DNA of 18,237 nt from contig DHWU01000081.1 in assembly GCA_002413345.1 (NCBI GenBank), positions 1 to 18,237 on the forward strand, given 5' to 3'. A program made the position numbers and the translations under genes. Below the pieces are notes generated by a model, which saw nothing but the letters and a program-made list of their open reading frames with translations, did not search any database and was not told the origin of the DNA. Positions 1-7,948 of the stretch are shown here, one piece after another. Within the stretch, counting starts at the first letter, position 1, and the number at the start of each line of letters is the position of its first letter. This DNA comes from Propionibacteriaceae bacterium UBA5174 (GTDB lineage Bacteria; Actinomycetota; Actinomycetes; Propionibacteriales; Propionibacteriaceae).

Positions 1-927
1 ATCGATCAAGGTCGTATCCGGACCAATCACCGCGCCGGTGGCAACTGAAGTTGCGCCTTCTAACGAAGTACCGGGCAGCAAGGTGACGTCTGCGGCCAGA
101 TCCACTCCAGCGTGCACCCAGGTGGTTGCCGGATCGATCACGGTGACTCCGTCAGCCATCCAGCGGCGCAGAATCCGACGGTTCGCCTCCGCATTACGCT
201 CGGCGAGTTGGATGCGATCGTTGACGCCTTCGGTCTGCAGGTAATCGGCCAGAAGCCACGCACCGACGCGTCCACCGCTGGTGCGAGCGTGCTCAACCAC
301 ATCAGTCAGATAGAACTCGCCTTGAGCATTACCGGTAGTCAATCCTGCAATTCCAGCGTTGAGCACCCCGGCATCGAAGACATAGATTCCGGAGTTGATC
401 TCGTCGATTGCCAGTTCTTCGGGGGCACCATCGGCCTGTTCAACGATCCGGGCTACTTGATCGCCGTCGCGAATAATCCGTCCATAACCGGTGGCGTCAG
501 GCACGCGTGCGGTCAACACCGTGACCGAGTTGCCTTCGCTGCGATGAGCTTCCACCAACTCAGCCAAAGTCTGGCCAGCAAGCAGCGGCACATCACCGGA
601 GGTCACCACGACCTCGCCGCTGATTTCAGGCAACACCGAAAGCCCGGCCCGGACGGCGTCACCGGTGCCAAGTTGTTGTTCCTGTACCGCCACCACCACA
701 TGCGGAGCCACCTCAGCCAGGTGAGCGCTGACCTGCTCGCGGCCATGCCCGACCACCACCACCAGTTGTTCTGGGGCCAGCGCGTCCGCAGCGTCCACCG
801 CCCAGGACACCATCGACTGCCCAGCGATCTTGTGCAACACCTTTGGGGTAGCGGATTTCATTCGCGTACCGGCTCCGGCGGCCATTACTACCACCGCGGC
901 TACTGAGGTAACTGTGCTCTGACTCAC
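1..927 (-). CDS. glmU: Bifunctional UDP-GlcNAc pyrophosphorylase / glucosamine-1-phosphate acetyltransferase, 3' part outside the window
   Basis: GlmU makes UDP-N-acetylglucosamine in the cytoplasm, acetylating GlcN-1-P and then coupling it to UTP; the product feeds peptidoglycan synthesis. The visible 309 codons contain the nucleotidyltransferase signature AAGAGTRMK at residues 16-24 followed by TPKVLH, the uridine-site motif QLGTGDA at 85-91, and GDVPLL with the metal-binding Asp near 112. Residues from about 230 begin the left-handed beta-helix linker; most of the acetyltransferase half lies beyond position 1 (the family is about 460-490 aa). I chose GTG at 927 over the in-frame GTG at 933 because AGGGGA then sits 6 nt upstream, whereas it abuts the GTG at 933. 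Identification is secure from motifs; the missing C-terminal half is simply cut by the window edge. Confidence 0.96.
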   Translation of the reverse strand, partial: MSQSTVTSVAAVVVMAAGAGTRMKSATPKVLHKIAGQSMVSWAVDAADALAPEQLVVVVGHGREQVSAHLAEVAPHVVVAVQEQQLGTGDAVRAGLSVLPEISGEVVVTSGDVPLLAGQTLAELVEAHRSEGNSVTVLTARVPDATGYGRIIRDGDQVARIVEQADGAPEELAIDEINSGIYVFDAGVLNAGIAGLTTGNAQGEFYLTDVVEHARTSGGRVGAWLLADYLQTEGVNDRIQLAERNAEANRRILRRWMADGVTVIDPATTWVHAGVDLAADVTLLPGTSLEGATSVATGAVIGPDTTLID

Positions 928-961
928 TTGCACTCCCCTGATGGTAGGCGTCCACTCTCCG

Positions 962-967
962 AGTATC
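962..967 (-). promoter_or_regulatory. Candidate -10 element of glmU
   Basis: Read on the minus strand this is GATACT, about 35 nt before the GTG start of glmU, which would give a leader of roughly 28 nt containing the AGGGGA ribosome site. No convincing -35 hexamer is visible 17 nt upstream. This is a pattern match only. Confidence 0.35.
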
Positions 968-1026
968 AGTCGCACCCGCGTCGCCGACTTCGACCTCAAG
1001 GCCAGTCGGGAGAGTTGCGGCCCAGC

Positions 1027-1398
1027 TTAGCTAGTCTCAACCCTGCGCTGGCACCGAGCGAGCCATCCGATGACGTCTATCAGTGTGGAGAGGGCAACCC
1101 ACCTGGTGGCCTGCTCTTCCCCGGGCCAAACATCCGTGCCATCCACGTCGGGTTCCATGAAGCCCTCAGCCGGTGTTGCTTGCGCCACGTCCGCAAAGAT
1201 GCTCCGGGCGAGTTCATCCCAGACAGTCTGCGCCGCACGGTAGAAGTCCCTGAAGCCTTCGGTATTCACCCGGACGTGATCAGATGCATCAATGGGCTCT
1301 CTAGTCGAGCCCTCGATGACATAGGGCATGTGGCTGCGGTCTGTGATGGCGACGACGCGCTTGGAGAAGTGGCTGTCGTCACGTCCGACGTTCGCCAC
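1027..1398 (-). CDS. Small protein of uncertain family, possibly the 3' part of a frameshifted gene
   Basis: This 123-codon frame begins at a GTG and ends in TAA, 100 nt upstream of glmU and on the same strand. I do not recognise it with confidence; the mix of short beta-like stretches and a helical aromatic segment (FYRAAQTVWDELA) is loosely like SMI1/KNR4 (SUKH) proteins. The frame stays open upstream to 1506 and encodes a protein-like stretch (YGGDVSALGPGEFWPEKW), but no ATG, GTG or TTG codon exists there, so the normal start seems to be missing. A second minus frame, opening with ATG at 1550 and ending near 1450, could supply the N-terminus after a one-base shift around 1465-1475. It is therefore either a short intact gene or a decayed one. 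The divergent surface-protein gene starts in the same interval. Confidence 0.45.
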   Translation of the reverse strand: MANVGRDDSHFSKRVVAITDRSHMPYVIEGSTREPIDASDHVRVNTEGFRDFYRAAQTVWDELARSIFADVAQATPAEGFMEPDVDGTDVWPGEEQATRWVALSTLIDVIGWLARCQRRVETS

Positions 1399-1493
1399 GA
1401 CCCACTTCTCAGGCCAAAACTCGCCGGGACCTAGGGCGCTGACATCACCTCCGTAGAGGTGGTCCCCACGCGAGCGGGAAGATACCCAGGCCG

Positions 1494-3440
1494 ATGACCG
1501 AGATCATCAGGTTGTCGTTGAGTCGCCTCAGTGTCAACGAATTTCTCATGGCCGAGTCGAGCAATCATTCCTCAGATGAGGAAATCGGCTCGGTCGACCG
1601 ATTTTCGCCGTACAGCGGCGATAGCCTGCCACGGAGATTATTCGCTCGATGCCGAGGGAAGGTGAGTGCGGTGCAGCTGGTGCCGGTACTTGGATGTGTG
1701 GTCGCAGTCGCCATGTCGATACTCAGCGCCCCGTGCTCTCTCGCCGACGACGCCGTGACTCCTGCCAGCGCAACCGCCACCAGTAGCGACTATGCCACCA
1801 GTTCCGCCAGCCCCACGCCCAAAGCCACCGAAGGAATATCCACGCCGTCGGCATCCACCTCCTCCGCTGCACCGACGGCATCGCCGCGAGCTCGCATCGC
1901 CGACGCGTCGAGCACGTACACCTTTGCCGACAACTCGCTGTGCAACACCGAAGGCGCTGTCAATATCAACAACGGCGCGCTCGCCATCGACTTCTCCTCG
2001 ACAGACTTGGATGGTTTCGGCACCGTCATCATCTCTGAACTCGCCGCCGCAAGCTGTCGAGATTCCATCTCGAGCCTGAACATCACCAACCGAGGCAGCG
2101 ACCCAGTCACCAGCCTCACCATCGAGCCCAATGCCTTCGTCCAGAGCGCTGCAAACACCTCACGAATGCAATCAGTCAGCTTTCCAACCGGGCTCACCTC
2201 ACTCACCATCGGCGACCAGGCCTTTCTGCAGAGCTTCGATGCCAGCGCAACCAGCGGGCTGGCATCGGTGACCTTCCCGAACGGACTGGTGACGCTCGAC
2301 ATCGGCAGCAGTGCTTTCAGTCAGCAGGCTGAAGACAGTGATACCTCTCTGACTTCGATCAGCTTTCCGACCAGCCTGCGGACGCTGACGGTCGGCACTG
2401 CCGGATTCCTCCAGACAGCCTGGACCGGATCCACCTCGCTCACGTCTGTGACATTCCCCGATGGCCTGCAGACTCTCAGCATCGCCAGCGACGCCTTTCG
2501 CCAAGAGGCCACCGGCGGATCGGTCACTCTAGCCTTGGTTAGTTTTCCAGGCAGCCTCAACAGCCTGAGCCTAGGCAGCATGTCCTTCTACCAACTGGCT
2601 GATGACACTCCTGGCGGTCCGGCCCTGGCGATGATCGTGTTCCGAGCTGCGGGCATCATGGGCGATGGCACCGGCGAGGTCTACATCGATTCGGAATTCG
2701 AATCCGCCGCCGAGTGGGTGTGGTTCGGTGACGATGCAACCGATTTCAGCGCAGCCTGGAACGTCACCAGTTACAACGTTCACAACAGCCCCGTCCTGGT
2801 CGGAAACCGAAGCATCACCTTTGACACCGGCCAGACAGCCACCACCAGCACCGACTACGTCTACCGCGGCAGCAAGGCGTACACCACCCCCACCGTCTTC
2901 GACCCGACGACTCTCGGATCCGGGTGGACGATCACCCTCCCCACCGCATCCAAGCAGTACTACACGCTGATCGGTTGGTGTGAGACCGCCGGGTGCGATA
3001 ACCCTCTGGCTTCGGGCGCCACTTACGTGTTGAGCTCACTGCACCAGACGTTGTACGCGGCCTGGTCGCTGAACCCCCCGACGATCACCACCGATCCGCA
3101 ACTGCCCCAGGCCACCGTCGGGGCCCCCTACGAGCAGACCATTGAGACTGTCGGCGGCGGCACCATCACCTGTGCCGTCACCGCAGGCACCCTGCCTCCG
3201 GGAATGACGCTGACTGGCTGTGAGCTGAGTGGCACCCCAACCACTGCCGGCGATTACACCTTCACCGTGACCGCTTCCAACGAGGGCGGCTCAACCAGCA
3301 GAACCTTTCATCTGCCTGTAGTGGCCGCATCCACACTCGCGACAACGGGTTCAAGCAACGCCGTGGAGCTGGGCATTCTGGCCGTAGCGCTACTTAGCCT
3401 CGGGGTCGGTGCCACCGTGATCGGCCGCAAACTCACCTGA
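1494..3440 (+). CDS. Secreted leucine-rich-repeat-like surface protein with LATTG sortase signal
   Basis: A 648-residue cell-wall protein. In order: a charged n-region ending RRLFARCRGK, a hydrophobic signal core (about 57-83), a Ser/Thr/Ala/Pro linker (86-135), about five BspA-type repeats of 30-31 residues with the pattern L-x-S-[VI]-[ST]-F-P-x-[GS]-L-x-[TS]-L-x-[IVL]-G (225-380), a Listeria-Bacteroides (Flg_new-like) repeat ending LYAAW (440-524), and an Ig-like He_PIG module with LPPGMTL and GTPTTAGDYTFTVTASN (535-610). It ends with LATTG (615-619), a hydrophobic helix and RKLT. LAXTG is the class E sortase signal known from high-GC Gram-positives. The likely role is adhesion, by analogy only. 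The start is uncertain: ATG 1494 has only a weak AGG upstream, ATG 1548 is an alternative, and GTG 1662 or 1671 would lose the basic n-region. No sortase gene is in the window. Confidence 0.85.
   Translation: MTEIIRLSLSRLSVNEFLMAESSNHSSDEEIGSVDRFSPYSGDSLPRRLFARCRGKVSAVQLVPVLGCVVAVAMSILSAPCSLADDAVTPASATATSSDYATSSASPTPKATEGISTPSASTSSAAPTASPRARIADASSTYTFADNSLCNTEGAVNINNGALAIDFSSTDLDGFGTVIISELAAASCRDSISSLNITNRGSDPVTSLTIEPNAFVQSAANTSRMQSVSFPTGLTSLTIGDQAFLQSFDASATSGLASVTFPNGLVTLDIGSSAFSQQAEDSDTSLTSISFPTSLRTLTVGTAGFLQTAWTGSTSLTSVTFPDGLQTLSIASDAFRQEATGGSVTLALVSFPGSLNSLSLGSMSFYQLADDTPGGPALAMIVFRAAGIMGDGTGEVYIDSEFESAAEWVWFGDDATDFSAAWNVTSYNVHNSPVLVGNRSITFDTGQTATTSTDYVYRGSKAYTTPTVFDPTTLGSGWTITLPTASKQYYTLIGWCETAGCDNPLASGATYVLSSLHQTLYAAWSLNPPTITTDPQLPQATVGAPYEQTIETVGGGTITCAVTAGTLPPGMTLTGCELSGTPTTAGDYTFTVTASNEGGSTSRTFHLPVVAASTLATTGSSNAVELGILAVALLSLGVGATVIGRKLT
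2166..2625 (+). repeat. Tandem 30-residue LRR-like repeats in the surface protein
   Basis: At the protein level the units begin at residues 225, 256, 286, 316 and 346. Each opens with [ML]-x-x-[VI]-[ST]-F-P and contains L-x-[TS]-L followed by a glycine or serine and an x-F aromatic step. The DNA repeats are degenerate, so this is an old amplification rather than a recent one. Confidence 0.7.
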
Positions 3441-3470
3441 GCTGTCGTCGGGTGCGCCGCAACGCTTTTG

Positions 3471-3549
3471 CTCCCCGGGTAGGAGTCGAACCTACGTCGC
3501 TAGTCCTGATTCAAAGTCAGGCGGGCCCTGCCGGCAGACCAACCGGGGA
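3471..3549 (-). tRNA. tRNA-Gln (anticodon UUG), atypical D arm and variable loop
   Basis: On the minus strand a 7-bp acceptor (TCCCCGG with CCGGGGA, discriminator G), a 5-bp anticodon stem CCTGA/TCAGG with loop CTTTGAA, and a perfect 5-bp T stem GTAGG/CCTAC with loop TTCGACT are visible. The loop places UUG at positions 34-36, giving Gln. The D stem GGTC/GGCC encloses TGCCGGCAG, lacking the usual A14; two nucleotides separate the D and anticodon stems; and the variable region is 9 nt, for a total of 79 nt rather than the usual 72-75. CCA is not encoded. The position between glmU and a TetR gene matches my memory of the mycobacterial locus. Identity follows from the anticodon; functionality is less certain because of the odd middle. 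Confidence 0.8.
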
Positions 3550-3561
3550 ATGATCATCCGA

Positions 3562-3590
3562 AGGTGACCTCGGCCAACTCTACGGGTCAA
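3562..3590 (-). promoter_or_regulatory. Candidate promoter of tRNA-Gln
   Basis: On the minus strand TTGACC (3590-3585) and TCACCT (3567-3562) are separated by 17 nt, and the tRNA 5' end follows 12 nt later. The -35 is good; the -10 is poor because it lacks A at its second position. The overlapping TAGAGT at 3582-3577 is an alternative -10. Confidence 0.35.
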
Positions 3591-3676
3591 GGGCACCTGC
3601 CCGCATCCTGAGCTGTCTCGTGTCCCGCTAGCGTGGCAATTTCGCCTTGTCGAGCAGGGGGTCCACAATTGGCGCC

Positions 3677-4351
3677 ATGTCAGTCTCTCCGGTGAATACG
3701 CGCGCGCGCCGCAGCCGAGTACGGATGACGCGCAACGAACGCCGAGAGCAATTGATCGATGTTGCCCGCGCACTGTTCGCCGAAAGGGGCCTGGAAGGCA
3801 CCTCGGTGGAAGAGATCGCTGCCCACGCTGGCGTAAGCAAGCCGGTAATTTATGAGCATTTCGGCGGCAAGGAAGGCCTCTATGCGGTGGTAGTGGATCG
3901 TGAGGTGCGGGCCCTGCACGATTCGATCCGCGCCGCGATCACCACCCCTGACACCAATCCCCGCGCCCTGATCGAGCTGGGCACGATGGCTTTGCTCGAC
4001 TACATTGACGATAACCCGAACGGATTTCGAATCCTTTCCCGGGATTCCTCGGCAACTTCTGCAGATGGCTCGTTTGCCACGATCTTGTCTGATGTGGCCT
4101 CCCGAGTTGAGGATTTGCTGGGAGACGAATTCACCAAACGCGGCTTTGACCCAAACACTGCCCCGCTGTATTCACAAATGCTGGTGGGACTCGTCGCCCT
4201 GGCCGGCCAATGGTGGATGGATAGCCGTGAAGAACATGACATGACCAAGCCAGTCGTGGCCGCGCACCTGGTAAACCTCGCCTGGTACGGCATGCGTAAC
4301 CTGAACCCCAAGCCGCGCCTACACACTCAGCGGACGTCCGGTTCGGCTTAG
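3677..4351 (+). CDS. TetR/AcrR-family transcriptional regulator
   Basis: A 224-residue one-component repressor with an N-terminal TetR DNA-binding domain and a ligand-binding all-helical C-terminus. After a basic tail (RARRSRVRMTRNERREQL) the helix-turn-helix spans about residues 42-62 with the family core TSVEEIAAHAGVSKPVIYEHFGGKEGLY. The C-terminal half is 150 residues and has no recognisable ligand signature. I chose ATG 3677; TTG 3647 would add ten unremarkable residues and ATG 3725 would remove the basic tail. No clear ribosome site is seen. It runs convergently toward ispE with 43 nt between stops. In mycobacteria a TetR gene occupies the corresponding place beside glmU, so this may be the orthologue; its targets are unknown. 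Confidence 0.9.
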   Translation: MSVSPVNTRARRSRVRMTRNERREQLIDVARALFAERGLEGTSVEEIAAHAGVSKPVIYEHFGGKEGLYAVVVDREVRALHDSIRAAITTPDTNPRALIELGTMALLDYIDDNPNGFRILSRDSSATSADGSFATILSDVASRVEDLLGDEFTKRGFDPNTAPLYSQMLVGLVALAGQWWMDSREEHDMTKPVVAAHLVNLAWYGMRNLNPKPRLHTQRTSGSA

Positions 4352-4394
4352 CCGACCCACACCCTGAAACCGACGCCGTCGCACACCTCGACTC

Positions 4395-5318
4395 TCAGGT
4401 CAGCAGGCGTGCGCCGGGCACTGGACCCGAAACCCGTTTCACCGAGCGACAAATCCCGTCATTGGACAGCCGCACCGACAAATCGATCGCAGCAGATTCA
4501 TTCGCCGCCAAGAAAGCCACCGTCGGTCCAGAACCAGACACCACTGCCCCCACCGCACCGAACTCTTCGCCGGCTTCGAGCAACTCTGACAACTCCGGAC
4601 GCAGCGCCAACGCGGCTGGCTGCAGGTCGTTAACTAACCGCTCCCCCAGAGCCACTGGATCCCCGCCCACCAGGGCATTCAAAAGCCCTGCTGGCACGGT
4701 CAGATCGTCATCGGCCAAGCCGAGTTCATCTGCTTTGGCGAAGACCTCAGGAGTAGAGAGCTCTTGGTGGCTGAACGCCAACACCCAGTGATAAGTACCC
4801 CGGCTCAGTACCGGTGCAAGTTGATCGCCGCGCTCGGTTCCCAAGGCAGTGCCCCCAGTCAGGCAGAAGGGCACGTCGGCTCCAAGGAGCGCTCCGAGAT
4901 CACGCATTTCGTCCGGCGTTACGTCCAGATCCCACAGCACCGAGCAGGCCAGCAAGGCCCCGGCCGCATCGGCTGACCCCCCAGCCATGCCGCCAGTGAC
5001 CGGAATCGACTTGTGGATCACCAATTCCACACCGACCGGATCCTTAGCGAAGCGTTCCCCCAGCAGTCGGGCGGCCCGCACTGCCAGGTTCGAGCCGTCA
5101 GTGGGCACCAACGCAGCCTGCTCACCAACCACGCGGACGCTGAAGACACCCGGCTCGGCCCAGCGGGCCTCGATCTCATCGAAGACCGAAACCGCCTGAA
5201 ACACGGTCGCCAACTCGTGGTAGTCGTCCTCGCGCAACGGACCGCAGCGCAGCGCCAAATTGATCTTGCCAGCCACCCGGACGCGGACGACTTCGGCCTC
5301 AGTCACCGGTGATGCCAT
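4395..5318 (-). CDS. ispE: 4-diphosphocytidyl-2-C-methyl-D-erythritol kinase
   Basis: IspE phosphorylates CDP-methylerythritol with ATP, the fourth step of the MEP isoprenoid pathway, in the cytoplasm. It is a GHMP kinase of 307 residues, the normal length. The substrate motif GKINLAL carries the catalytic Lys18, DDYHEL follows at 31-36, the glycine-rich ATP loop [15 protein letters not shown] lies at 106-120, GADVPF supplies the catalytic Asp148, and the C-terminal GHMP motif is [11 protein letters not shown]. It is the last gene of the rsmI-tatD-rsmA-ispE operon and its ATG lies 20 nt inside the end of rsmA, implying translational coupling. A downstream in-frame GTG (5306) is an alternative start but would remove only four residues. 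Confidence 0.97.
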   Translation of the reverse strand: MASPVTEAEVVRVRVAGKINLALRCGPLREDDYHELATVFQAVSVFDEIEARWAEPGVFSVRVVGEQAALVPTDGSNLAVRAARLLGERFAKDPVGVELVIHKSIPVTGGMAGGSADAAGALLACSVLWDLDVTPDEMRDLGALLGADVPFCLTGGTALGTERGDQLAPVLSRGTYHWVLAFSHQELSTPEVFAKADELGLADDDLTVPAGLLNALVGGDPVALGERLVNDLQPAALALRPELSELLEAGEEFGAVGAVVSGSGPTVAFLAANESAAIDLSVRLSNDGICRSVKRVSGPVPGARLLT

Positions 5319-6186
5319 GCGGCGAGGCTACCTCAGTGAACCGGTGTGCAGCCTCAGCGATTCTGGCAAAGTCTTCAATCTGCAGAACTTCCCCCCGAGC
5401 CTGGGGATCAATCCCGGCGGCTTCCAACACTTCAGATGCCGCAGCTGACGAACCAAAGCGACCAGCCAGAGCCGCCCGCAGCATTTTGCGACGCTGCGCA
5501 AACGCGGCGTCCACCACGGCGAACACCTCAGCCCGAGTGGCCGTAGTCTCAACAGGCTCCCGCCGGGTCAGGGACACCAGTCCCGAATCAACATTCGGCA
5601 CCGGCCAGAACACCGTCGGGGGCACACTGCCCACGCGCCGGGCAGAGCAGTACCAGGCCAGCTTCGCTGATGGCACGCCATAAACCTTCGATCCGGGGCC
5701 GGCCACCAACCGATCGGCCACTTCAGATTGCACCATCACCAGGCCGGTTCGGATGCTGGCAAAGTTGGCCAGCACATGCAGCAAGACCGGCACGCTCACG
5801 TTGTAAGGCAGGTTCGCCACCACCGCCGTTGGCTGGGGATCAGGCAGGTCGTTCACTCGCAAGGCATCAGCATTGATCACCTTCAGTGCAGCAGCTCGAG
5901 CGGGTAGTCGCACCTCGACGGTGACCGGCAACCGGGCAGCCAAGCTGTCCTCAATCTCCACGGCAACCACCGCTGAAGCCACTTCAAGCAGCCCCAAAGT
6001 GAGCGAGCCTAAACCGGGCCCAATCTCGAGAACCACATCAGCACTGCCCACCCCGGACGCGGCGACAATGCGGCGCACAGTGTTGGCGTCGTGAACGAAG
6101 TTCTGACCTCTTTGCTTGGTGGGGTGTAGATCAAGTTCATCCGCAAGCTCACGGATCGTGCGCGGATCGAGGAGGGCTTCAGCCAT
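5299..6186 (-). CDS. rsmA: 16S rRNA (adenine1518/1519-N6) dimethyltransferase
   Basis: RsmA (KsgA) dimethylates two adjacent adenines in the loop of 16S helix 45 late in 30S assembly, using S-adenosylmethionine. The 295-residue protein has the family's KQRGQNF (24-30), the SAM-binding EIGPGLG (54-60), the acidic VEIE (76-79), the NADA step (105-108) and the catalytic NLPY (125-128), with the usual helical C-terminal domain. The ATG at 6186 overlaps the tatD stop as TGATG, so ribosomes finishing tatD can restart directly; there is no good ribosome site. A longer upstream frame to 6246 lies wholly within tatD and is not used. The start at 6186 also gives the standard N-terminus just before [11 protein letters not shown]. 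Confidence 0.97.
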   Translation of the reverse strand: MAEALLDPRTIRELADELDLHPTKQRGQNFVHDANTVRRIVAASGVGSADVVLEIGPGLGSLTLGLLEVASAVVAVEIEDSLAARLPVTVEVRLPARAAALKVINADALRVNDLPDPQPTAVVANLPYNVSVPVLLHVLANFASIRTGLVMVQSEVADRLVAGPGSKVYGVPSAKLAWYCSARRVGSVPPTVFWPVPNVDSGLVSLTRREPVETTATRAEVFAVVDAAFAQRRKMLRAALAGRFGSSAAASEVLEAAGIDPQARGEVLQIEDFARIAEAAHRFTEVASPHGITGD

Positions 6187-7031
6187 CAGGAAGGGTCGTT
6201 CCAATCTCCAAATACGGTGGTGGCATTGTCGTCGACTCGCTGACACAGCTCGGCCAGGTCGATATTCCGCCGCTCAGCGATGAACCTCACCGTGTGAGGC
6301 AGCAGGTAACTGGAGTTGGGGCGTCCGCGGTGTGGCATCGGAGTCAGATATGGCGCGTCAGTTTCCACCAACAGCCGGTCGTTTGGGGTTACGTCCAGCG
6401 CTTCGCGAAGCTCTTCATTAGGCTTGAAGGTCACCTGGCCAGCGAACGAGAGGTAATAGCCGCGGTCTAGGCACTGCTTGGCGAAACCAACATCACCAGA
6501 GAAGCAATGCATCTGAACCCGCTCCGGCGATCCTTCGGCGTCCAATACTTCCAGCAGGTCAGCGTGGGCATCGCGGGCATGGATCACCAATGCCAAGGCA
6601 TGCTCCTTAGCCCAGGCAATGTGGGCTGCGAATGCCTCACGTTGCCGGGATTGCCCCTCGGGTTCGGGAGTTCGGTAGTAGTCGAGCCCGGTTTCACCGA
6701 TGCCGCGAATCTTCTCTGATGTGGTGATCAGCGCACCCAGCTTGTCCAGCTCAGCCTTGAGCCGATCGCCCAATCGAGCGGCATCGTTGGGGTGAATGGC
6801 CACCGATGCGACCACCTCGGGGTACACCTCAGCCAAGGCAACCACTGACTTTGACGATTCGAGGTCAGTGCCAACTTCAACCAACCGAGTGACGTTCATT
6901 GCCAGGGCTGCGGCAATGGCGTCCAGGGCGGGCAGGCCATCACTCTGGGCCGTGCTGCCCAGGTGGGTGTGTGCATCAGTTGTGGGAACGGGTAAAGGAG
7001 ATGGCAACGGAGGAAGATCTTGGCGGATCAT
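6186..7031 (-). CDS. tatD: TatD-family metal-dependent DNase
   Basis: TatD-type hydrolases use a two-metal TIM barrel and in E. coli act as 3'-5' exonucleases and in other DNA-processing roles; the exact role here is not shown by sequence. The 281 residues include the metal ligands TDAHTH (18-23), [24 protein letters not shown], the HCFSGD strand and ETDAPYLTP near the end, in the family order. Its ATG overlaps the rsmI stop as ATGA and its stop overlaps the rsmA start by 1 nt, making it an internal operon gene. Mycobacteria carry rpfB between tatD and rsmA; here the two genes touch, so no such gene fits. Confidence 0.95.
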   Translation of the reverse strand: MIRQDLPPLPSPLPVPTTDAHTHLGSTAQSDGLPALDAIAAALAMNVTRLVEVGTDLESSKSVVALAEVYPEVVASVAIHPNDAARLGDRLKAELDKLGALITTSEKIRGIGETGLDYYRTPEPEGQSRQREAFAAHIAWAKEHALALVIHARDAHADLLEVLDAEGSPERVQMHCFSGDVGFAKQCLDRGYYLSFAGQVTFKPNEELREALDVTPNDRLLVETDAPYLTPMPHRGRPNSSYLLPHTVRFIAERRNIDLAELCQRVDDNATTVFGDWNDPS

Positions 7032-7882
7032 GGAGATTCCTTACGTGCCGTCAGGGAGGCGGCATAGAGGGGTTTCCGGGGGATACCACATTCTTCGGCC
7101 ACCGCAGAGACTGCGGTAGCGAAGCGTTCACCGGCGGCTAGGCGCGAAAACACCTGATCAACCGCCTCAGTGATCGAAATCGGAGACCCCTCAGCCCCGC
7201 CGATCACGATGGTCACCTCGCCGCGCACCCCGCTTGCAGCCCACGCTGCCAGCTCTGCCAGGGTCCCACGCCGGGTTTCCTCATACGTCTTAGTTAATTC
7301 GCGGCTCACCGAAGCCAGCCGATCTTCACCAAAAGCCTGCTGGGCATCGGCCAAGAAATCGGTAATCCGATGTGGCGCCTCGAAGAAGACCATGGTGCGC
7401 TCTTCGCTGGCAAGCTCGCCCAATCTACGACGACGCTGCCCGCCCTTACGCGGCAAAAATCCTTCGAAGCAGAAGCGGTCAGTCGGCAAGCCAGACAATG
7501 CCAACGCCACCAACACCGCGGACGGCCCTGGCACCACTTTGACTGGCACGCCAGCGGCGATTGCGGCACTCAGCACCCGATAACCAGGATCCGACACCGT
7601 AGGCATCCCAGCATCAGAGACCACCACCACTCGAGCCCCGGCCTGCAACTGGGTCAATAGCTCCACAGCCCGGGAAGTCTCATTGCCATCGAAGTAGGAG
7701 ACCACCTTCGCTGAGGTCTCCCAGCCAAGCCGATCAAGCAATGCATGGAACCTGCGAGTGTCCTCAGCGGCTACTAGATCCGCTTGTGCCAGGGCATTGC
7801 GAAGCGCTGGTGTGGCGTCATCGACGTTACCGATGGGCGTTCCGGCCAACACCAGCAGGCCAGCGTCTGCTGCGGATCCCAT
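7028..7882 (-). CDS. rsmI: 16S rRNA (cytidine1402-2'-O)-methyltransferase
   Basis: RsmI adds the 2'-O-methyl group at C1402 in the 30S decoding centre using S-adenosylmethionine. The 284-residue product shows the tetrapyrrole-methylase fold: LAGTPIGNVDDATPALRNAL with AEDTRR near the N-terminus, SDAGMPTVSDPGY, VVPGPSAV, GFLPRKGG followed by an arginine cluster, FFEAPHR and SRELTKTYEE. I chose ATG 7882, which gives the normal N-terminus; the frame is open upstream to 8188 but that part overlaps pmt and looks non-coding. A -10-like GATACT ends exactly 6 nt before this ATG, suggesting a leaderless message and operon promoter. First gene of rsmI-tatD-rsmA-ispE; divergent from pmt across 66 bp. Confidence 0.96.
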   Translation of the reverse strand: MGSAADAGLLVLAGTPIGNVDDATPALRNALAQADLVAAEDTRRFHALLDRLGWETSAKVVSYFDGNETSRAVELLTQLQAGARVVVVSDAGMPTVSDPGYRVLSAAIAAGVPVKVVPGPSAVLVALALSGLPTDRFCFEGFLPRKGGQRRRRLGELASEERTMVFFEAPHRITDFLADAQQAFGEDRLASVSRELTKTYEETRRGTLAELAAWAASGVRGEVTIVIGGAEGSPISITEAVDQVFSRLAAGERFATAVSAVAEECGIPRKPLYAASLTARKESP

Positions 7883-7888
7883 GGCAGA

Positions 7889-7894
7889 AGTATC
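7889..7894 (-). promoter_or_regulatory. -10 element for the rsmI operon, probably leaderless
   Basis: Minus-strand GATACT is separated by six bases (TCTGCC) from the rsmI ATG, so a start site 6-7 nt past the hexamer would fall on the initiation codon. No Shine-Dalgarno sequence is present. The position 17 nt upstream holds no good -35. Confidence 0.5.
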
Positions 7895-7936
7895 GCTGAT
7901 CCAGAGCTTCGCGTGGGGCCATGACCAGATCGCGCC

Positions 7937-7942
7937 TAGGAT
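7937..7942 (+). promoter_or_regulatory. -10 element for pmt, probably leaderless
   Basis: TAGGAT followed by six bases (GGCTGC) and then the GTG start of pmt. The AGGA inside the hexamer could instead serve as a ribosome site with a 7-nt spacer, so leadered translation from another promoter is not excluded. It is back to back with the rsmI promoter in a 66-bp gap. Confidence 0.4.
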
Positions 7943-7948
7943 GGCTGC

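Noticed and set aside
112..906. Long rightward open frame of 264 codons across the glmU region
   Set aside because: It is the antisense shadow of glmU; the minus frame carries all GlmU motifs and this one is His/Arg-rich without a family pattern.
1115..1130. Short match (TCCCCGGG) to the tRNA-Gln acceptor end as an attachment site for the surface-protein region
   Set aside because: Only eight GC-rich bases agree, which is expected by chance.
1662..1680. GTG 1662 or GTG 1671 as start of the surface protein, based on GAGGGAA upstream
   Set aside because: It would remove the basic RRLFARCRGK segment needed in front of the signal core; kept only as an alternative.
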